From Candidatus Alistipes merdigallinarum (lineage in GTDB: Bacteria > Bacteroidota > Bacteroidia > Bacteroidales > Rikenellaceae), in NCBI GenBank assembly GCA_019119305.1, contig DWXH01000012.1, forward strand, positions 1-64,000: a stretch of DNA of 64,000 nucleotides. Reading direction: 5' to 3'. This document shows positions 33,501 through 43,195 of the stretch, piece after piece. The position numbers and the translations under genes were made by a program. Numbering within the stretch: position 1 is the stretch's first letter; every line of letters begins with the position of its first letter. The notes under the pieces were generated by a model, which saw nothing but the letters and a program-made list of their open reading frames with translations, was not told the DNA's origin and ran no database searches.

Positions 33501-33730
33501 CGGTCGGAACCGGAGTTTTCTTCGGCATGTTGGTCGCCATTACAGTGGGAATCGTTCTGGTACCGTTCTTCTACGTCATGATCTACAAGGCCAAAGAACG
33601 GTTCAACCTGCCCGAATTCGCCTTTATCGGTCGCTGGAAACAGGGAATTAAAGAGAGAATACCCAAAATCCAACTGACCTATCCGAACAAAAAGAAAACA
33701 CACGAAGAAAATGAGCGTTTTAAGAAATAA
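30521..33730 (+). CDS. Efflux RND transporter permease (AcrB-like, HAE1 family)
   Basis: MKPGFFIDRPIFSTVLSILIVLIGIIGLTSLPVEQYPQITPP; GLVLAIGIVVDDAIVVVENVERII; LMGLAAKNAILIVEFA. Confidence 0.96.
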   Translation: MKPGFFIDRPIFSTVLSILIVLIGIIGLTSLPVEQYPQITPPIVKISTSYPGANATTVSQAVATPIEQELNGTPGMLYMESSSSNSGGLSITVTFDIGVNADLAAVEVQNRVKLAESRLPAEVLQNGISVEKQAANQLLSIALISDDPKFDEIYLSNYATINVLDVLRRIPGVGRVSNVGSRYYGMQIWVYPDKLASFGLTVKDLQSALNDQNRESAAGELGKPPMSSTDVTIPITAQGRLSSVTQFEDIVIRANPDGSFIRMRDVARVSLEASSYNTESGLNGKNAAILSVYLLPGANAMEVADEVKEAMKDISKDFPEGLEYLLPFDMTEYISESIHEVYKTLFEALFLVILVVYLSLQNWRSALIPIIAVPISLVGTFGFMLIMGFSLNILTLLGLVLAIGIVVDDAIVVVENVERIIETERVSPREATHRAMKELTGALIATSLILAAVFVPVCFLSGITGSLFRQFAVTIVVSVLISAVVALTLSPALCAIILRPKSPEKRNILFRRINIWLNKGNKKYTGILQRTIHAPRRMLVAFGMVLIAIFVLNKFIATGFIPQEDQGYFTVELAMPDGTTIERMREVSERAIDYINHHEAVEYVQNVTGQSPRVGTNQGRTTLTVILKPWNERKQTVEEVMHDIQREFHHYPEVSVYTSRPPVVPGLGAAGGVEMQLQARSDATWDDLVAAVDTFKYYAASAKELANVSTSLQSEIPQLYFDVDRDQAMSLGVPMPDIFSTMKAYLGSVYVNDFNMFNRIYRVYIQADQSFRETSDDINLFFVRGKQGTMIPLTALGKTSYTTGPGSITRFNMYTSAPMQATPAPGYSSGQAMEAITRIVDEHLPENIGLAWSGLSFQEQKASGQTGKVMALVLIFVFLFLAALYESWSVPMAVLLSLPVAALGAYLGIALVGLENDIYFQIGMVTLMGLAAKNAILIVEFAKIQTDQGVPPAKAAIEAARLRFRPILMTSLAFVLGMLPMVLASGPGSASRHSVGTGVFFGMLVAITVGIVLVPFFYVMIYKAKERFNLPEFAFIGRWKQGIKERIPKIQLTYPNKKKTHEENERFKK

Positions 33731-35099
33731 CAACCTGCTTCGTCTGACAGTAATAGGGATTCTGCTGCTGTCATTGGAGGCATGCCGTGTAGGGAGAGTC
33801 CATTCACTCCCGGAGATGGATCTTCCGGAGACTTTCGAAGGTGTCTCCGCCGATTCGAGCCACATGGCCGATATCGGCTGGAGTACGTTTTATTCGGATA
33901 CGACGCTCCAGAAACTGATCGACCGCGCATTGAAGAACAACCAAAACCTGCTGATCGCCGCAGAACGGATCAAAGAGCTTGCAGCGGCCAAAAGGATCCG
34001 TTTTGCAGATATATTTCCAGCGGTCGGGATCGATGTCTATGCCAACCGGGAGTACCTCAACTACGAAGGGAAGAACAAAGAATACGATCCGGAAATCGGA
34101 GCCAAATTCACCATCGGCTGGGAGGTGGACCTCTGGGGAAACCTGCGGTGGAAACACGAAGCGGCACTGGCCGAATACCTCCAATCCGTAGAGGTCCAAA
34201 AGGCGCTCCAGCTTACGGTCGTGGCTCAGGTCGCACAGATATACTTCGAACTCCAGTCGCTCGACCGGGAATTGGAGATCGTACGTCAGACCCTTGACGC
34301 ACGGCGTCAGGCGGTCCATTTCGTAAAGCTGCGATACGACGGAGGGGTTACCTCGGAGATTCCCTACCGGCAGAGTTTGGTAGAGTTGGCCCGGACCGAA
34401 ACCCTTATCCCGAAACTCGAGGAGGAGATCAAACTCAAGGAGCACGACATGTCCGTTCTGTTGGGTGAATTTCCAAGAACGATTCCCCGCGGCCCGATCG
34501 AACAGCAAAAATTCCTGGATTCGCTTCCGATCGACCTTCCCTCATCACTGCTGGAGCGACGTCCGGACATCCGCGAAGCTGAAGAGCGGCTGCGACAAGC
34601 CAATGCCGAAGTGGGAGTCGCCAAAACCGACATGTTCCCCAAACTCCGGTTATCGGCACTACTGGGTGGCGAAAACACCGATCTATCGACCTTTTTCAGC
34701 AGCCCTACATGGTATGTTGCGGGAGATCTGGTGAGCCCGCTGTTCCAGATGGGACGCAAGAAAGCGGCCTATCGAGCCGCACTGGCCGCCCACCAACAGG
34801 AGGTCCACCGCTACCAACAGACCGTACTGGAGGTATTCAAGGAGGTCGAGAATGCCCTCACTTCGTTCAACAAGTGTAAGGAGATCCGCCGTTCGGCCGA
34901 TGCGCTGTACCGATCCGCCAGCTCTTACCACGACCTGGCCATGTTGCAGTATGTCAACGGGATCATCAGCTACATCGAAGTGCTCGATGCGCAACGGCAG
35001 ATGTTCGATGCCGAAATTGCGGTGAACGACGCCATGCTCAGCGAGTGGACCTCGATGGTCGCACTCTATAAGGCCTTAGGCGGGGGGATTCAAGAGTAG
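33711..35099 (+). CDS. Efflux transporter outer membrane subunit (NodT/OprM-like lipoprotein)
   Basis: GWSTFYSDTTLQKLIDRALKNNQNLLIAAERI; LLERRPDIREAEERLRQANAEVGVAKTDMFPKLRLSA. Overlaps the RND gene by 20 nt. Confidence 0.94.
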   Translation: MSVLRNNNLLRLTVIGILLLSLEACRVGRVHSLPEMDLPETFEGVSADSSHMADIGWSTFYSDTTLQKLIDRALKNNQNLLIAAERIKELAAAKRIRFADIFPAVGIDVYANREYLNYEGKNKEYDPEIGAKFTIGWEVDLWGNLRWKHEAALAEYLQSVEVQKALQLTVVAQVAQIYFELQSLDRELEIVRQTLDARRQAVHFVKLRYDGGVTSEIPYRQSLVELARTETLIPKLEEEIKLKEHDMSVLLGEFPRTIPRGPIEQQKFLDSLPIDLPSSLLERRPDIREAEERLRQANAEVGVAKTDMFPKLRLSALLGGENTDLSTFFSSPTWYVAGDLVSPLFQMGRKKAAYRAALAAHQQEVHRYQQTVLEVFKEVENALTSFNKCKEIRRSADALYRSASSYHDLAMLQYVNGIISYIEVLDAQRQMFDAEIAVNDAMLSEWTSMVALYKALGGGIQE

Positions 35100-35341
35100 A
35101 CAGGGCAAAAATCTATGTCCGGGATTTATGCCTGCTGTATCTTTTTCAAATATAAATACAAAATCATTCACAGACAAGCTTCGACTAATAATCACCACCT
35201 CTATTCTTTTCAAAAAAAAGACATTCTGACTCTTTAGAGTATCTTTTCCCTCCCGAATGATTTTTGTAATTCGGTGTCCCGTATTGTTTAATCTTTTGCT
35301 CACTATTATTTCCGCTACGACTATATTTCATTTCTATTCCC

Positions 35342-35349
35342 TATCTTTG
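35342..35349 (+). promoter_or_regulatory. Candidate -7 element (TATCTTTG) for the LuxR-type regulator
   Basis: Matches TAnnTTTG, 25 nt upstream of the ATG at 35375; no perfect -33 TTTG. Confidence 0.45.
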
Positions 35350-35374
35350 AGAGACTAACCCAGGAAATATCTAT

Positions 35375-36124
35375 ATGGACAATATACAAAAACAATACAT
35401 CGATTTATTATCAAGCCAACAATTTCATGAAGAGGAGTTGGATTACACCCATTTGGATCGACATATCGCAGCCTTGTCCTCATCAGCCATTTTTGCAGGA
35501 AGCGCACTCTCCATCTTCGATTTGTATCGATGCGAACATGTCTACGAATCGACGTTTCATCAATCACTTTTCCGAGATCAACAAGGTAAATATACCGGCG
35601 TACAAATCCATCCGGATGATCTCGTACAAGTTATGAAAAACGGAGTAGCCGGTATGCGACACGTTTTCCTCCACAAAAAACAGAGTCAATACGTTAAACA
35701 GAATAAATTGATCCGCGAATACCGTGCATTGATTCGTGGAACCTACAAACGCATTACAGAAGAGACTCAAGTACTGGAAACAGATCATCGTGGAAACGTC
35801 TGGCTGGTATTGAGTATCGTTAACATCTCCCCGAACCAACTCCCTCCCTATAAAGTGGTCTCGCAACTGATCGATTCCCATACGGGAGATATATTCTCTC
35901 CTCTGGACGACTATTTCGACAAGGAAAAGATTCTCTCTCCGAGGGAAACAGAGATTCTAATGTATATCGAACAGGGAAAACTCAGCAAAGAAATCGCCGA
36001 TAAGCTACACATCAGTGTCCATACGGTCAATACACACAGGCAACGGATTCTCAAAAAATTAAAAGTGGACAACTCAATCGAGGCAATCAAATATGCTCGG
36101 ATTCTCGGTTCTTTTGACGACTGA
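35375..36124 (+). CDS. LuxR-type helix-turn-helix regulator with N-terminal PAS-like sensory domain
   Basis: C-terminal LSPRETEILMYIEQGKLSKEIADKLHISVHTVNTHRQRILKKLKVDNSIEAIKYAR. Confidence 0.88.
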   Translation: MDNIQKQYIDLLSSQQFHEEELDYTHLDRHIAALSSSAIFAGSALSIFDLYRCEHVYESTFHQSLFRDQQGKYTGVQIHPDDLVQVMKNGVAGMRHVFLHKKQSQYVKQNKLIREYRALIRGTYKRITEETQVLETDHRGNVWLVLSIVNISPNQLPPYKVVSQLIDSHTGDIFSPLDDYFDKEKILSPRETEILMYIEQGKLSKEIADKLHISVHTVNTHRQRILKKLKVDNSIEAIKYARILGSFDD

Positions 36125-36143
36125 ATACTGAAAAATCAGTATT
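36124..36143. promoter_or_regulatory. Perfect inverted repeat AATACTGA-aaaa-TCAGTATT, operator-like
   Basis: 8-bp arms seen directly. Starts at the stop codon of the LuxR-type gene and touches the candidate -33 ATTG at 36141..36144. Confidence 0.5.
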
Positions 36144-36153
36144 GTAACGACTT

Positions 36154-36188
36154 CGGCAGGTCGTTAATTTTGTATATATAACCTGCCG
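36154..36188. promoter_or_regulatory. Inverted repeat CGGCAGGT...ACCTGCCG enclosing a -7 element TAATTTTG (36165..36172)
   Basis: 8-bp perfect arms at 36154..36161 and 36181..36188. -7 TAnnTTTG lies inside, 20 nt after ATTG. Confidence 0.5.
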
Positions 36189-36196
36189 ATGAAGCC

Positions 36197-38533
36197 ATGA
36201 AGAGACTTTTCGCTGTCATTTTAGCAAATTTACTGTTGTCCAATATTATATACAGTCAGAGCACCCAAACCGTGCGAGGTGTCGTCATGGAAAAAAACAG
36301 CGGGACTCCTGTTTCATATGCCTCAGTCGTATTGCTCGATTCGCTCTCTTCCTGGGGGACCACGACCGATTCGACAGGTCGTTTCACCCTGCCGAAAGTC
36401 CCCGTAGGACGACACGACTTGCAAATAAGCTGTTTGGGATACGAACCCGCTCTGCTCAAAGAGATTCTCGTAAGTTCCTCCAAAGAGGTGATCCTCGAAG
36501 TTAGATTACAGAAGGCTCTCGTCGTTTTGCATGAAGTAGTGGTCAAACCCCATATCAATAAATCCGAAACGGTGAATGAAATGGCCATAGCAGGAGGCCG
36601 TATGTTGCGTGTGGAAGAGGCAAGTCGCTATGCCGGCAGCATGGATGATCCCGCCAGATTAGTCTCTTCGTTTGTGGGTGTGACTTCCAGTGTCGGGAAC
36701 AATGGCATTGTGGTGCGAGGCAATGCACCAAAATTTCTGCAATGGCGTATGGAGGATGTGGAGATTCCCAATCCGAACCACTTTGCCGAAGTCACGAGTT
36801 TCGGAGGCGGAGGATTGACGGCGTTGAGCAGTCAGGTGCTCGGCAATTCCGATTTTTACACAGGGGCTTTCCCCGCCGAGTACAGCAATGCCCTTTCCGG
36901 TGTTTTCGACATGTATTTGCGTAACGGCAACTTCTTCCGCCACGAACATACGTTCCAACTTGGAATACTTGGGATAGACGCAGCCTCCGAAGGCCCTTTC
37001 GCAAAAAATTATAACGGTTCCTACATCTTCAATTATCGCTACTCGACACTCTCTTTGCTGACTCCGCTGCTGCCCGAAGATGCCGAAGGAACAAACTATC
37101 AAGACTTGTCATTCAAACTCTTTTTCCCGACCCGTCATATAGGAACCTTCTCCTTATGGGGAGTCGGGTTGGCCGACCGCTCGGGAACCGTAGCCGAAAC
37201 CGATCCTGACAACTGGGTTTACGATCAGGACATGGAAAATCAAGATGTAAAACAGTATATGGGTGCCGTAGGGTTCAACCACAAATTATGGATCGGCTCC
37301 TACTCTTCTCTTAAGACGACTCTGGCCATGACCGTTAGCGGGCTGAATATGCACACCGAACGAATGAATGATATGATCGTTCCTCTCCCGCAGAACGTCA
37401 TCCGCAACACGAACTGGAACTTCGTCTTTGCGTCCGCTTTCCAGACACAGTTCGACAAACGGCATACGAATAAAACAGGAATCCGTGTGACCGGATTGAA
37501 ATACGACATGTTCATGCAGGAAGCTGCCGATCCGGACAAAGCCCTGCAAACGTTGACAGACAAAACGGGATTCAGCACCCTGCTAACACTCTATTCAACT
37601 TCGATCTTCCGACTAACCGATCGTTGGGAGATGGCTCTCGGTGTCAATACACAATGGTTTACACTCAATGACCATTACACGATAGAACCCCGTGTAAGCC
37701 TGAAATACGATTTTTCTTCCGAACACTCTCTTTCTCTTGCATACGGTATGCACAGCCGGTTAGAAATGTTGAACTATTATTTCACGCAAAAAGAAGGCGA
37801 TCTAATTAACCGGAACCTCGATTTTACAAAAGCTCATCACCTGTCGATAGGATACGAATGGGACATCGACATAAATCGCCACTTAAAGATCGAACCGTAC
37901 ATTCAATATCTGTACGATGTTCCGGTAATACCCGGTACAAACACCGCTTTTATCAATCTTCAGGGCAACGACGACTGGTTCATATCTGAGCGATTGGTCA
38001 ATACAGGGGAAGGTATCAATTACGGTATGGATATAACCTTTGAAAGGTACATGTCTCAAGGGTTCTATTATCTGGTGACAGCTTCGGTATTCGACGCTCG
38101 CTACCGAACCTCCGACGGCGTATGGTACAATACCCGATATAATCGAAACTACGTGTTGAACTTGTTGGCCGGGAAAGAGTGGATGCTGGGGCGAAATCGT
38201 CAAAATTTGTTCGGTATAAACGGGAGGGTGACCTTTCAGGGGGGAGACCGATACACTCCGATTGACGAAATGGCATCAACTGCACGCGAAGAAGCGGTTT
38301 ATGACGAACAGAATCCCTATTCCCGACAATTGGAACCCGTACTGCTCGCCCATCTTACGGCAAGCTACAAAATCAATCGAGAAAGACTCTCTCTTGAAAT
38401 TGCTCTTAAAATACTAAACCTCACAGGATATAAAGATTACTACGGACACCGATACAATCACCACACCGGACAGGTAGAGGCTGAACGCGAAGCGAACATT
38501 ATCCCAAACATCAGTTATAAAATCGAATTTTAG
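36197..38533 (+). CDS. TonB-dependent receptor with carboxypeptidase-regulatory-like N-terminal domain
   Basis: STQTVRGVVMEKNSGTPVSYASVVLLDSLSSWGTTTDSTGRFTLPKVPVGRHDLQISCLGYEP, plug-like MDDPARLVSSFVGVTSSVGNNGIVVRGN, and a beta-barrel C-terminus ending NIIPNISYKIEF. Confidence 0.88.
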   Translation: MKRLFAVILANLLLSNIIYSQSTQTVRGVVMEKNSGTPVSYASVVLLDSLSSWGTTTDSTGRFTLPKVPVGRHDLQISCLGYEPALLKEILVSSSKEVILEVRLQKALVVLHEVVVKPHINKSETVNEMAIAGGRMLRVEEASRYAGSMDDPARLVSSFVGVTSSVGNNGIVVRGNAPKFLQWRMEDVEIPNPNHFAEVTSFGGGGLTALSSQVLGNSDFYTGAFPAEYSNALSGVFDMYLRNGNFFRHEHTFQLGILGIDAASEGPFAKNYNGSYIFNYRYSTLSLLTPLLPEDAEGTNYQDLSFKLFFPTRHIGTFSLWGVGLADRSGTVAETDPDNWVYDQDMENQDVKQYMGAVGFNHKLWIGSYSSLKTTLAMTVSGLNMHTERMNDMIVPLPQNVIRNTNWNFVFASAFQTQFDKRHTNKTGIRVTGLKYDMFMQEAADPDKALQTLTDKTGFSTLLTLYSTSIFRLTDRWEMALGVNTQWFTLNDHYTIEPRVSLKYDFSSEHSLSLAYGMHSRLEMLNYYFTQKEGDLINRNLDFTKAHHLSIGYEWDIDINRHLKIEPYIQYLYDVPVIPGTNTAFINLQGNDDWFISERLVNTGEGINYGMDITFERYMSQGFYYLVTASVFDARYRTSDGVWYNTRYNRNYVLNLLAGKEWMLGRNRQNLFGINGRVTFQGGDRYTPIDEMASTAREEAVYDEQNPYSRQLEPVLLAHLTASYKINRERLSLEIALKILNLTGYKDYYGHRYNHHTGQVEAEREANIIPNISYKIEF

Positions 38534-38664
38534 CCAACGCTGTCCTATTCACAACACCAATAAAATTAATTCCTTATTGTATTATCGGATATCTATTTTC
38601 CTCTCATTTTTTACGGTTTTATTTCTCTCCTTCAAATTTCATGTTTTGTGCATGTCAATAAAAA

Positions 38665-38689
38665 CGCAAAGCCCGATCCGAACTTTGCG
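38665..38689 (-). terminator. Rho-independent-like terminator of the thioesterase gene
   Basis: Stem CGCAAAG / CTTTGCG followed on the minus strand by TTTTTATTG. Confidence 0.6.
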
Positions 38690-38789
38690 ACACACGATCC
38701 TCCGATCGTCTATTGAAAACCCCGCCTGAAAAAACAGACTCCGAAAACGTAAATCACATCATGTCTCGGAATCGTTTCCGACCGACCGC

Positions 38790-39200
38790 CTACTGCTGAT
38801 CCCGAGCCATCTCCCGCCTCAGCTTCTCCTTCCACTCTTCGGGCATCTCGAACGAACGCTGCTCGTCGAAATTGTAGGCCACCATAACGGCCGTACACTC
38901 CGTCTTAACCTCTTGTGTCTCGGAGTTGACCAATTTGTGCTCGAGGGTAAAACTCTTGTTCCCGATACGGGCCACACGCGTATATACAACGATCGGCTCG
39001 TCTCTGCGGGTCTGCACGATATAATGGGTCTGACTCGCCACGATGATCAATCCGGCCGATCCCCAAAAGGGCGTCAAACCGAGCACCTGTTTGTAAAAAT
39101 CACACTTTCCCAAATCGAAATAGTGTTGCTGATTGACATTATTGACGTGTCCCAAAACGTCGATATCAGCAAAACGCATCTGTACTTTCGTCTCTATCAT
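38790..39200 (-). CDS. Acyl-CoA thioesterase (hotdog fold, 4-hydroxybenzoyl-CoA thioesterase-like)
   Basis: VQMRFADIDVLGHVNNVNQQHYFDLGKCDFY motif. Confidence 0.88.
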   Translation of the reverse strand: MIETKVQMRFADIDVLGHVNNVNQQHYFDLGKCDFYKQVLGLTPFWGSAGLIIVASQTHYIVQTRRDEPIVVYTRVARIGNKSFTLEHKLVNSETQEVKTECTAVMVAYNFDEQRSFEMPEEWKEKLRREMARDQQ

Positions 39201-39240
39201 CTTCCTTCTTCAACTTATTACTTGATTCTACTCTTCTTCC

Positions 39241-39807
39241 TTATGCTCTTAGTACGGCAACCTCTCCGCCGATCCCCACACGGATGATCGACGAGGCTTT
39301 CCGGGTCGGTTCCCCTTCGTTGGAAAGATCCGCCACCCAATCGACTCCCCGCACTATCTCACCCGAAATTTCGCTGAAAGTCGCAGGGGTGGGCTGCCCC
39401 GAGATATTGGCCGACGTCGACACCAGCGGACGGTTCAGCTTATGGATCAATCGTTTACAAAAATCATGCTGAGGAATCCGAATTCCCAGTGTTCCCTCGT
39501 CGGGAATCAGGTTCTCGGCTACACCACACGCCCCGGGCAAAATCAGGGTCAAAGGTTTGTCGGCTACCTCGAAAAGCTGCCACGCCACATCGGGAACCTT
39601 CTTTATGTATAACGAGACCTTATCGGGATGGTCCAGCAACACGAGCATACTCTTCTTGTTGACACTCTTTTTCAACGCATATATGCGCTCCACGGCCTCG
39701 GCATTGGTCGCATCACACCCGATACCCCATACCGTATCGGTCGGATAGAGGATGATCCCTCCCCGCCGCAACACCTCCAGCGCCTGATAAATCTGATCTT
39801 CTGCCAT
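39241..39807 (-). CDS. tsaC: L-threonylcarbamoyladenylate synthase (Sua5/YciO/YrdC)
   Basis: GGIILYPTDTVWGIGCDATNAEAVERIYALKKS; PGACGVAENLIPDEGTLGIRIPQHDFCKRLI; LVSTSANISGQPTP. Confidence 0.92.
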   Translation of the reverse strand: MAEDQIYQALEVLRRGGIILYPTDTVWGIGCDATNAEAVERIYALKKSVNKKSMLVLLDHPDKVSLYIKKVPDVAWQLFEVADKPLTLILPGACGVAENLIPDEGTLGIRIPQHDFCKRLIHKLNRPLVSTSANISGQPTPATFSEISGEIVRGVDWVADLSNEGEPTRKASSIIRVGIGGEVAVLRA

Positions 39808-40045
39808 AAACTACCGTATAAACCGCACAAAAATAATCTATTTCACCACGATTTCGATACCGTACCGTGGAGAATTTTTCGTATCCGCAGCCGCAGTCCG
39901 TATCCCGCTCACCGTCCGAACGGCACCAACCCACACCACACGCCTGTCCCGTTCTCAACAGATATATTCCTTTGATAGGCTCGGTATAAACGCAACTACA
40001 TGTCACCTTTTCCCAAAGTACGCTTCCCGTCGGTCGTTCCCAATG

Positions 40046-40648
40046 CTATTCGCCGACCTCCAACCCCATGATATAGTCGTTCATATAAAACCCGTTACCG
40101 ATCTCGAAATCGCCCGACCGCAACTTTTTCATCCCCATCCTTTCATAAAAATGAAGTGCCCCGTTCTCTCGGTTTACATTGAGTTCAACGGAACACCTCT
40201 TCGGATGCAACTCCTTAACCGCCTCTACGGCCCGTTCGAAAAGTTTTCGTCCGACCCCTTTCCCCTGCATGTCCGGAAGGACATATATTTTCTGGAGATG
40301 GAACAGATCATCACCCTCCTGCTGGATCGAGACATAGCCCACAGGCTTTCCCTCCTCGAAAGCCAAATAGTAGATATGCCCCTCTTCAAGCATCTGTTTT
40401 CTGAGGTTCGGAATGGAATACATCCACTCCATCATATAGTCGATCTGATCCTTCGTCAATATGCGGGCATACGTTTCGGGAAAGGCAACTTCCGCTATCG
40501 ATCGGATCGTTTCACAATCGGCTACTGTCGATTTTCGTATCTCTATCATCGTTCTCTTATATCGTTTACCGGACATCCGACAAGACATCCTGAGATTTTT
40601 CACTTCCGGCATGGCATCGGCAGATACCGTTCCCAGCCACTCTCTCAT
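40046..40648 (-). CDS. GNAT family N-acetyltransferase (likely start at MIEIRKSTV, about 40552)
   Basis: LQKIYVLPDMQGKGVGRKLFERAVEAVKELHPKRCSVELNVNRENGALHFYERMGM. Confidence 0.9.
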   Translation of the reverse strand: MREWLGTVSADAMPEVKNLRMSCRMSGKRYKRTMIEIRKSTVADCETIRSIAEVAFPETYARILTKDQIDYMMEWMYSIPNLRKQMLEEGHIYYLAFEEGKPVGYVSIQQEGDDLFHLQKIYVLPDMQGKGVGRKLFERAVEAVKELHPKRCSVELNVNRENGALHFYERMGMKKLRSGDFEIGNGFYMNDYIMGLEVGE

Positions 40649-40785
40649 TTCAGCGTGACAAAGTTACACAATTTATCGGAACCTTGTAATCGACAAAAAT
40701 ACCTCTTCTCTTACCGACATAGAGAAAAGCGGACAGCAGTGCACTGTCCCCCACGCCAATTTTTGATCGGACTGTTCGGATATAC

Positions 40786-41982
40786 CTATGCCTTATGTTC
40801 GATACGGCGAAGAATACTCCGCATACCCAGACAAGCCAAAAAGAAGTAGACCCCGGTCAAAATCCACAAGGTGATGAACTGTCCCGACACTTCGGAGAGT
40901 GTCGCCCCCATCGTCTGAATACGAAGAAATCCGTCCACCCCACTGCTGCTGGGAACGACCCTGCCTATCGTATAAAGCCAATCGGGAATACACTCTCTGG
41001 GCAGTGAAGCCCCGCTCAGCATCAGGAACGGAATTGAGGTAAACAATAGGAGAATCAATGAATTCTCTCTATACTTGAACAAGGTAGAGAGTGCAATCCC
41101 GCCAAAAATACAGGCCAGAACATATGGAATAAGGAATGCAATCAGTGTTTGCGGTGCCCCGTTTTGCGGATAACCGAAGAAATAATAGTGCACACCCAAC
41201 ACATACAACAGGTTTAACAAGGAAATCAGCATGTAAACGGCCGATTTTCCGAGTACGATTGGCAACACAGCCATCCGCTTCTCACCGGCCGGAATCAACG
41301 TCTGATAGAGCCTCTTCTCGCGCCACGTTCCCCCAACCATACCGATACCGATCAGCAGCGTCTGCTGGATGATCACCATAATGATCGCCGGCATAATAAA
41401 GGTCGCATATCCACCATACGGATTGTACAGATTCTTGATGGTCAGAACAACCGGATCGCTCAGAGCTTTTGCCTGTTCAGACTGGGCTCCACTGGAGACA
41501 AAACGCGTCCATTCAACCTCCAGTCCCGATTGCAACACACTCCGTGTCACGTCATAAAACACCTGTCGGTACATCAGAAAATAGCTGGCATCCGTATAGA
41601 TCGACAGGTTGATTTTTTCGTTGCGGTACAGTTTCTTTTCGTAATCGGCCGGGATAACGATAATCCCGTTGATCTTGCGGTCGTACAACAGGTTTTGTGC
41701 CTCTTTCAGGCTTGTAGGCTTATAGGCAATCAACAAATTGGGTGTCGCATCGAACATCCGGATCAGATCGCGGCTGGCCGGCGTCCGGCTCTCATCCACG
41801 ACTGCCACCGGAATATCTCGCAGCACCTCGTTCTTATAAGCCAACGAATAGGCGGTCGCATAAATCAGTATTGCACCGATCACAATCAGGAGAACACCTC
41901 CGTCGTGAAAGACATAGTGAAATTCATTCCGAAAGACATCGGTAAATTCACGCCACTTTAATTTCAGATTTTCGTATTTCAT
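40786..41982 (-). CDS. ABC-2 type transporter permease (YhgE/YbhR-like)
   Basis: ABC2_membrane_3-like: N-terminal TM, large periplasmic domain (PVAVVDESRTPASRDLIRMFDATPN), C-terminal TM cluster with LMLSGASLPRECIPDWLYTIGRVVPSSSGVDGFLRI. Confidence 0.85.
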   Translation of the reverse strand: MKYENLKLKWREFTDVFRNEFHYVFHDGGVLLIVIGAILIYATAYSLAYKNEVLRDIPVAVVDESRTPASRDLIRMFDATPNLLIAYKPTSLKEAQNLLYDRKINGIIVIPADYEKKLYRNEKINLSIYTDASYFLMYRQVFYDVTRSVLQSGLEVEWTRFVSSGAQSEQAKALSDPVVLTIKNLYNPYGGYATFIMPAIIMVIIQQTLLIGIGMVGGTWREKRLYQTLIPAGEKRMAVLPIVLGKSAVYMLISLLNLLYVLGVHYYFFGYPQNGAPQTLIAFLIPYVLACIFGGIALSTLFKYRENSLILLLFTSIPFLMLSGASLPRECIPDWLYTIGRVVPSSSGVDGFLRIQTMGATLSEVSGQFITLWILTGVYFFLACLGMRSILRRIEHKA

Positions 41983-41984
41983 GG

Positions 41985-43160
41985 CTACAGTTTCCCCCAG
42001 AATTTTTTATCGGTGCACAACCTCTTGAGACGCGGCATCAGAATCAGCGGCAGCACCAAAAAGATCGCCATATAAACGACATAATGGACCGTATAGATTA
42101 CCGGAGCTCCCCGCATAGCCTGATCGATAAAAATATCGACATAAAAGGTCAATGGGAAAATATATCCGAAGATTTGCAGCGGAAGGTCCATCGCGAGGAA
42201 CGGGAATGTCAGCCCCGAAAAGGTAAAGGCCAAAACCGAATACCCCCCTCCGATCGACAAGGCAAAGCGCAGATTGCCTAAAAGGGAGACGATGGCGACA
42301 CCGATTGCCTGGTAGGCCAACACGAAAATCAGCCCCGAGAGGAAGAACAGCGGCACATTACCGTTCATCGGCACCCCGACATATTTGAACAGAATGGTAT
42401 TCATCAACATGCACAAGGCAAAGAAAATAATGGTATACGGCGTCAGCTTCCCGGCCACCGCGATCCAAATATTATACCCTGAAGTGGCATACCACTCCCC
42501 TGCCGTACCGTTTTTCAGCTCCACTCCGATCGTAAAAATGGTAGAGATCACCACAAAGATCAGCAGCATCACCGGCAAGAAGATCGAAAGCAGATAATAG
42601 GTATAGTTGACATAGGGGTTGAACAAAACGTGCTTCTCGAAATAGATCGGCATCATCTGGTCGTAGGCCTGCTTTTCGGAGAGTCCCTTTTTCATAAGAA
42701 ACTGAATCTGGATACCGGAAGAGAAAGTCGTAACGGCCGTCTGTATGTCCTTGGTCAACATACCGTTTTTGACCAGGTTCAGATCGTTGATATAGGCCAC
42801 CACATCGCACTGGGTCGCACTGTAAATATCCTTCTCCAACCCGTCGGGAATATATACGATCGCATCGATTTTGCCCTCCTTCATCATCCGTTCCCCCTCG
42901 CCCATATCGGCAATGTGGTAGGCGATCCGGGCCGAAGGGGTCGCATCGATCATCCGGGTCAACTGGCGCGACAACGGCGTATTATCCCGATCGAGCACCG
43001 CCACAGCCATATCGCGCGGCATTCCGTTGTGGAACAGCACAACGAAAAACAGAAACGAGAGAATGGGAAGCCCCAACGACAGCCGATAAAAAGACTTATG
43101 GCTGCCGAATATCTCGATTTCCCGTATGAAAACCCGCCAGAACGCCTTCAGATACTTCAT
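41985..43160 (-). CDS. ABC-2 type transporter permease (paralog of the adjacent gene)
   Basis: Same architecture (MAVAVLDRDNTPLSRQLTRMIDATPSARIAY; FTFSGLTFPFLAMDLPLQIFGYIFPLTFYVDIFIDQAMRGAP). Confidence 0.85.
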   Translation of the reverse strand: MKYLKAFWRVFIREIEIFGSHKSFYRLSLGLPILSFLFFVVLFHNGMPRDMAVAVLDRDNTPLSRQLTRMIDATPSARIAYHIADMGEGERMMKEGKIDAIVYIPDGLEKDIYSATQCDVVAYINDLNLVKNGMLTKDIQTAVTTFSSGIQIQFLMKKGLSEKQAYDQMMPIYFEKHVLFNPYVNYTYYLLSIFLPVMLLIFVVISTIFTIGVELKNGTAGEWYATSGYNIWIAVAGKLTPYTIIFFALCMLMNTILFKYVGVPMNGNVPLFFLSGLIFVLAYQAIGVAIVSLLGNLRFALSIGGGYSVLAFTFSGLTFPFLAMDLPLQIFGYIFPLTFYVDIFIDQAMRGAPVIYTVHYVVYMAIFLVLPLILMPRLKRLCTDKKFWGKL

Positions 43161-43195
43161 AATCTACCCTTTAATCGATCCGCCTGTTTCGGAAA

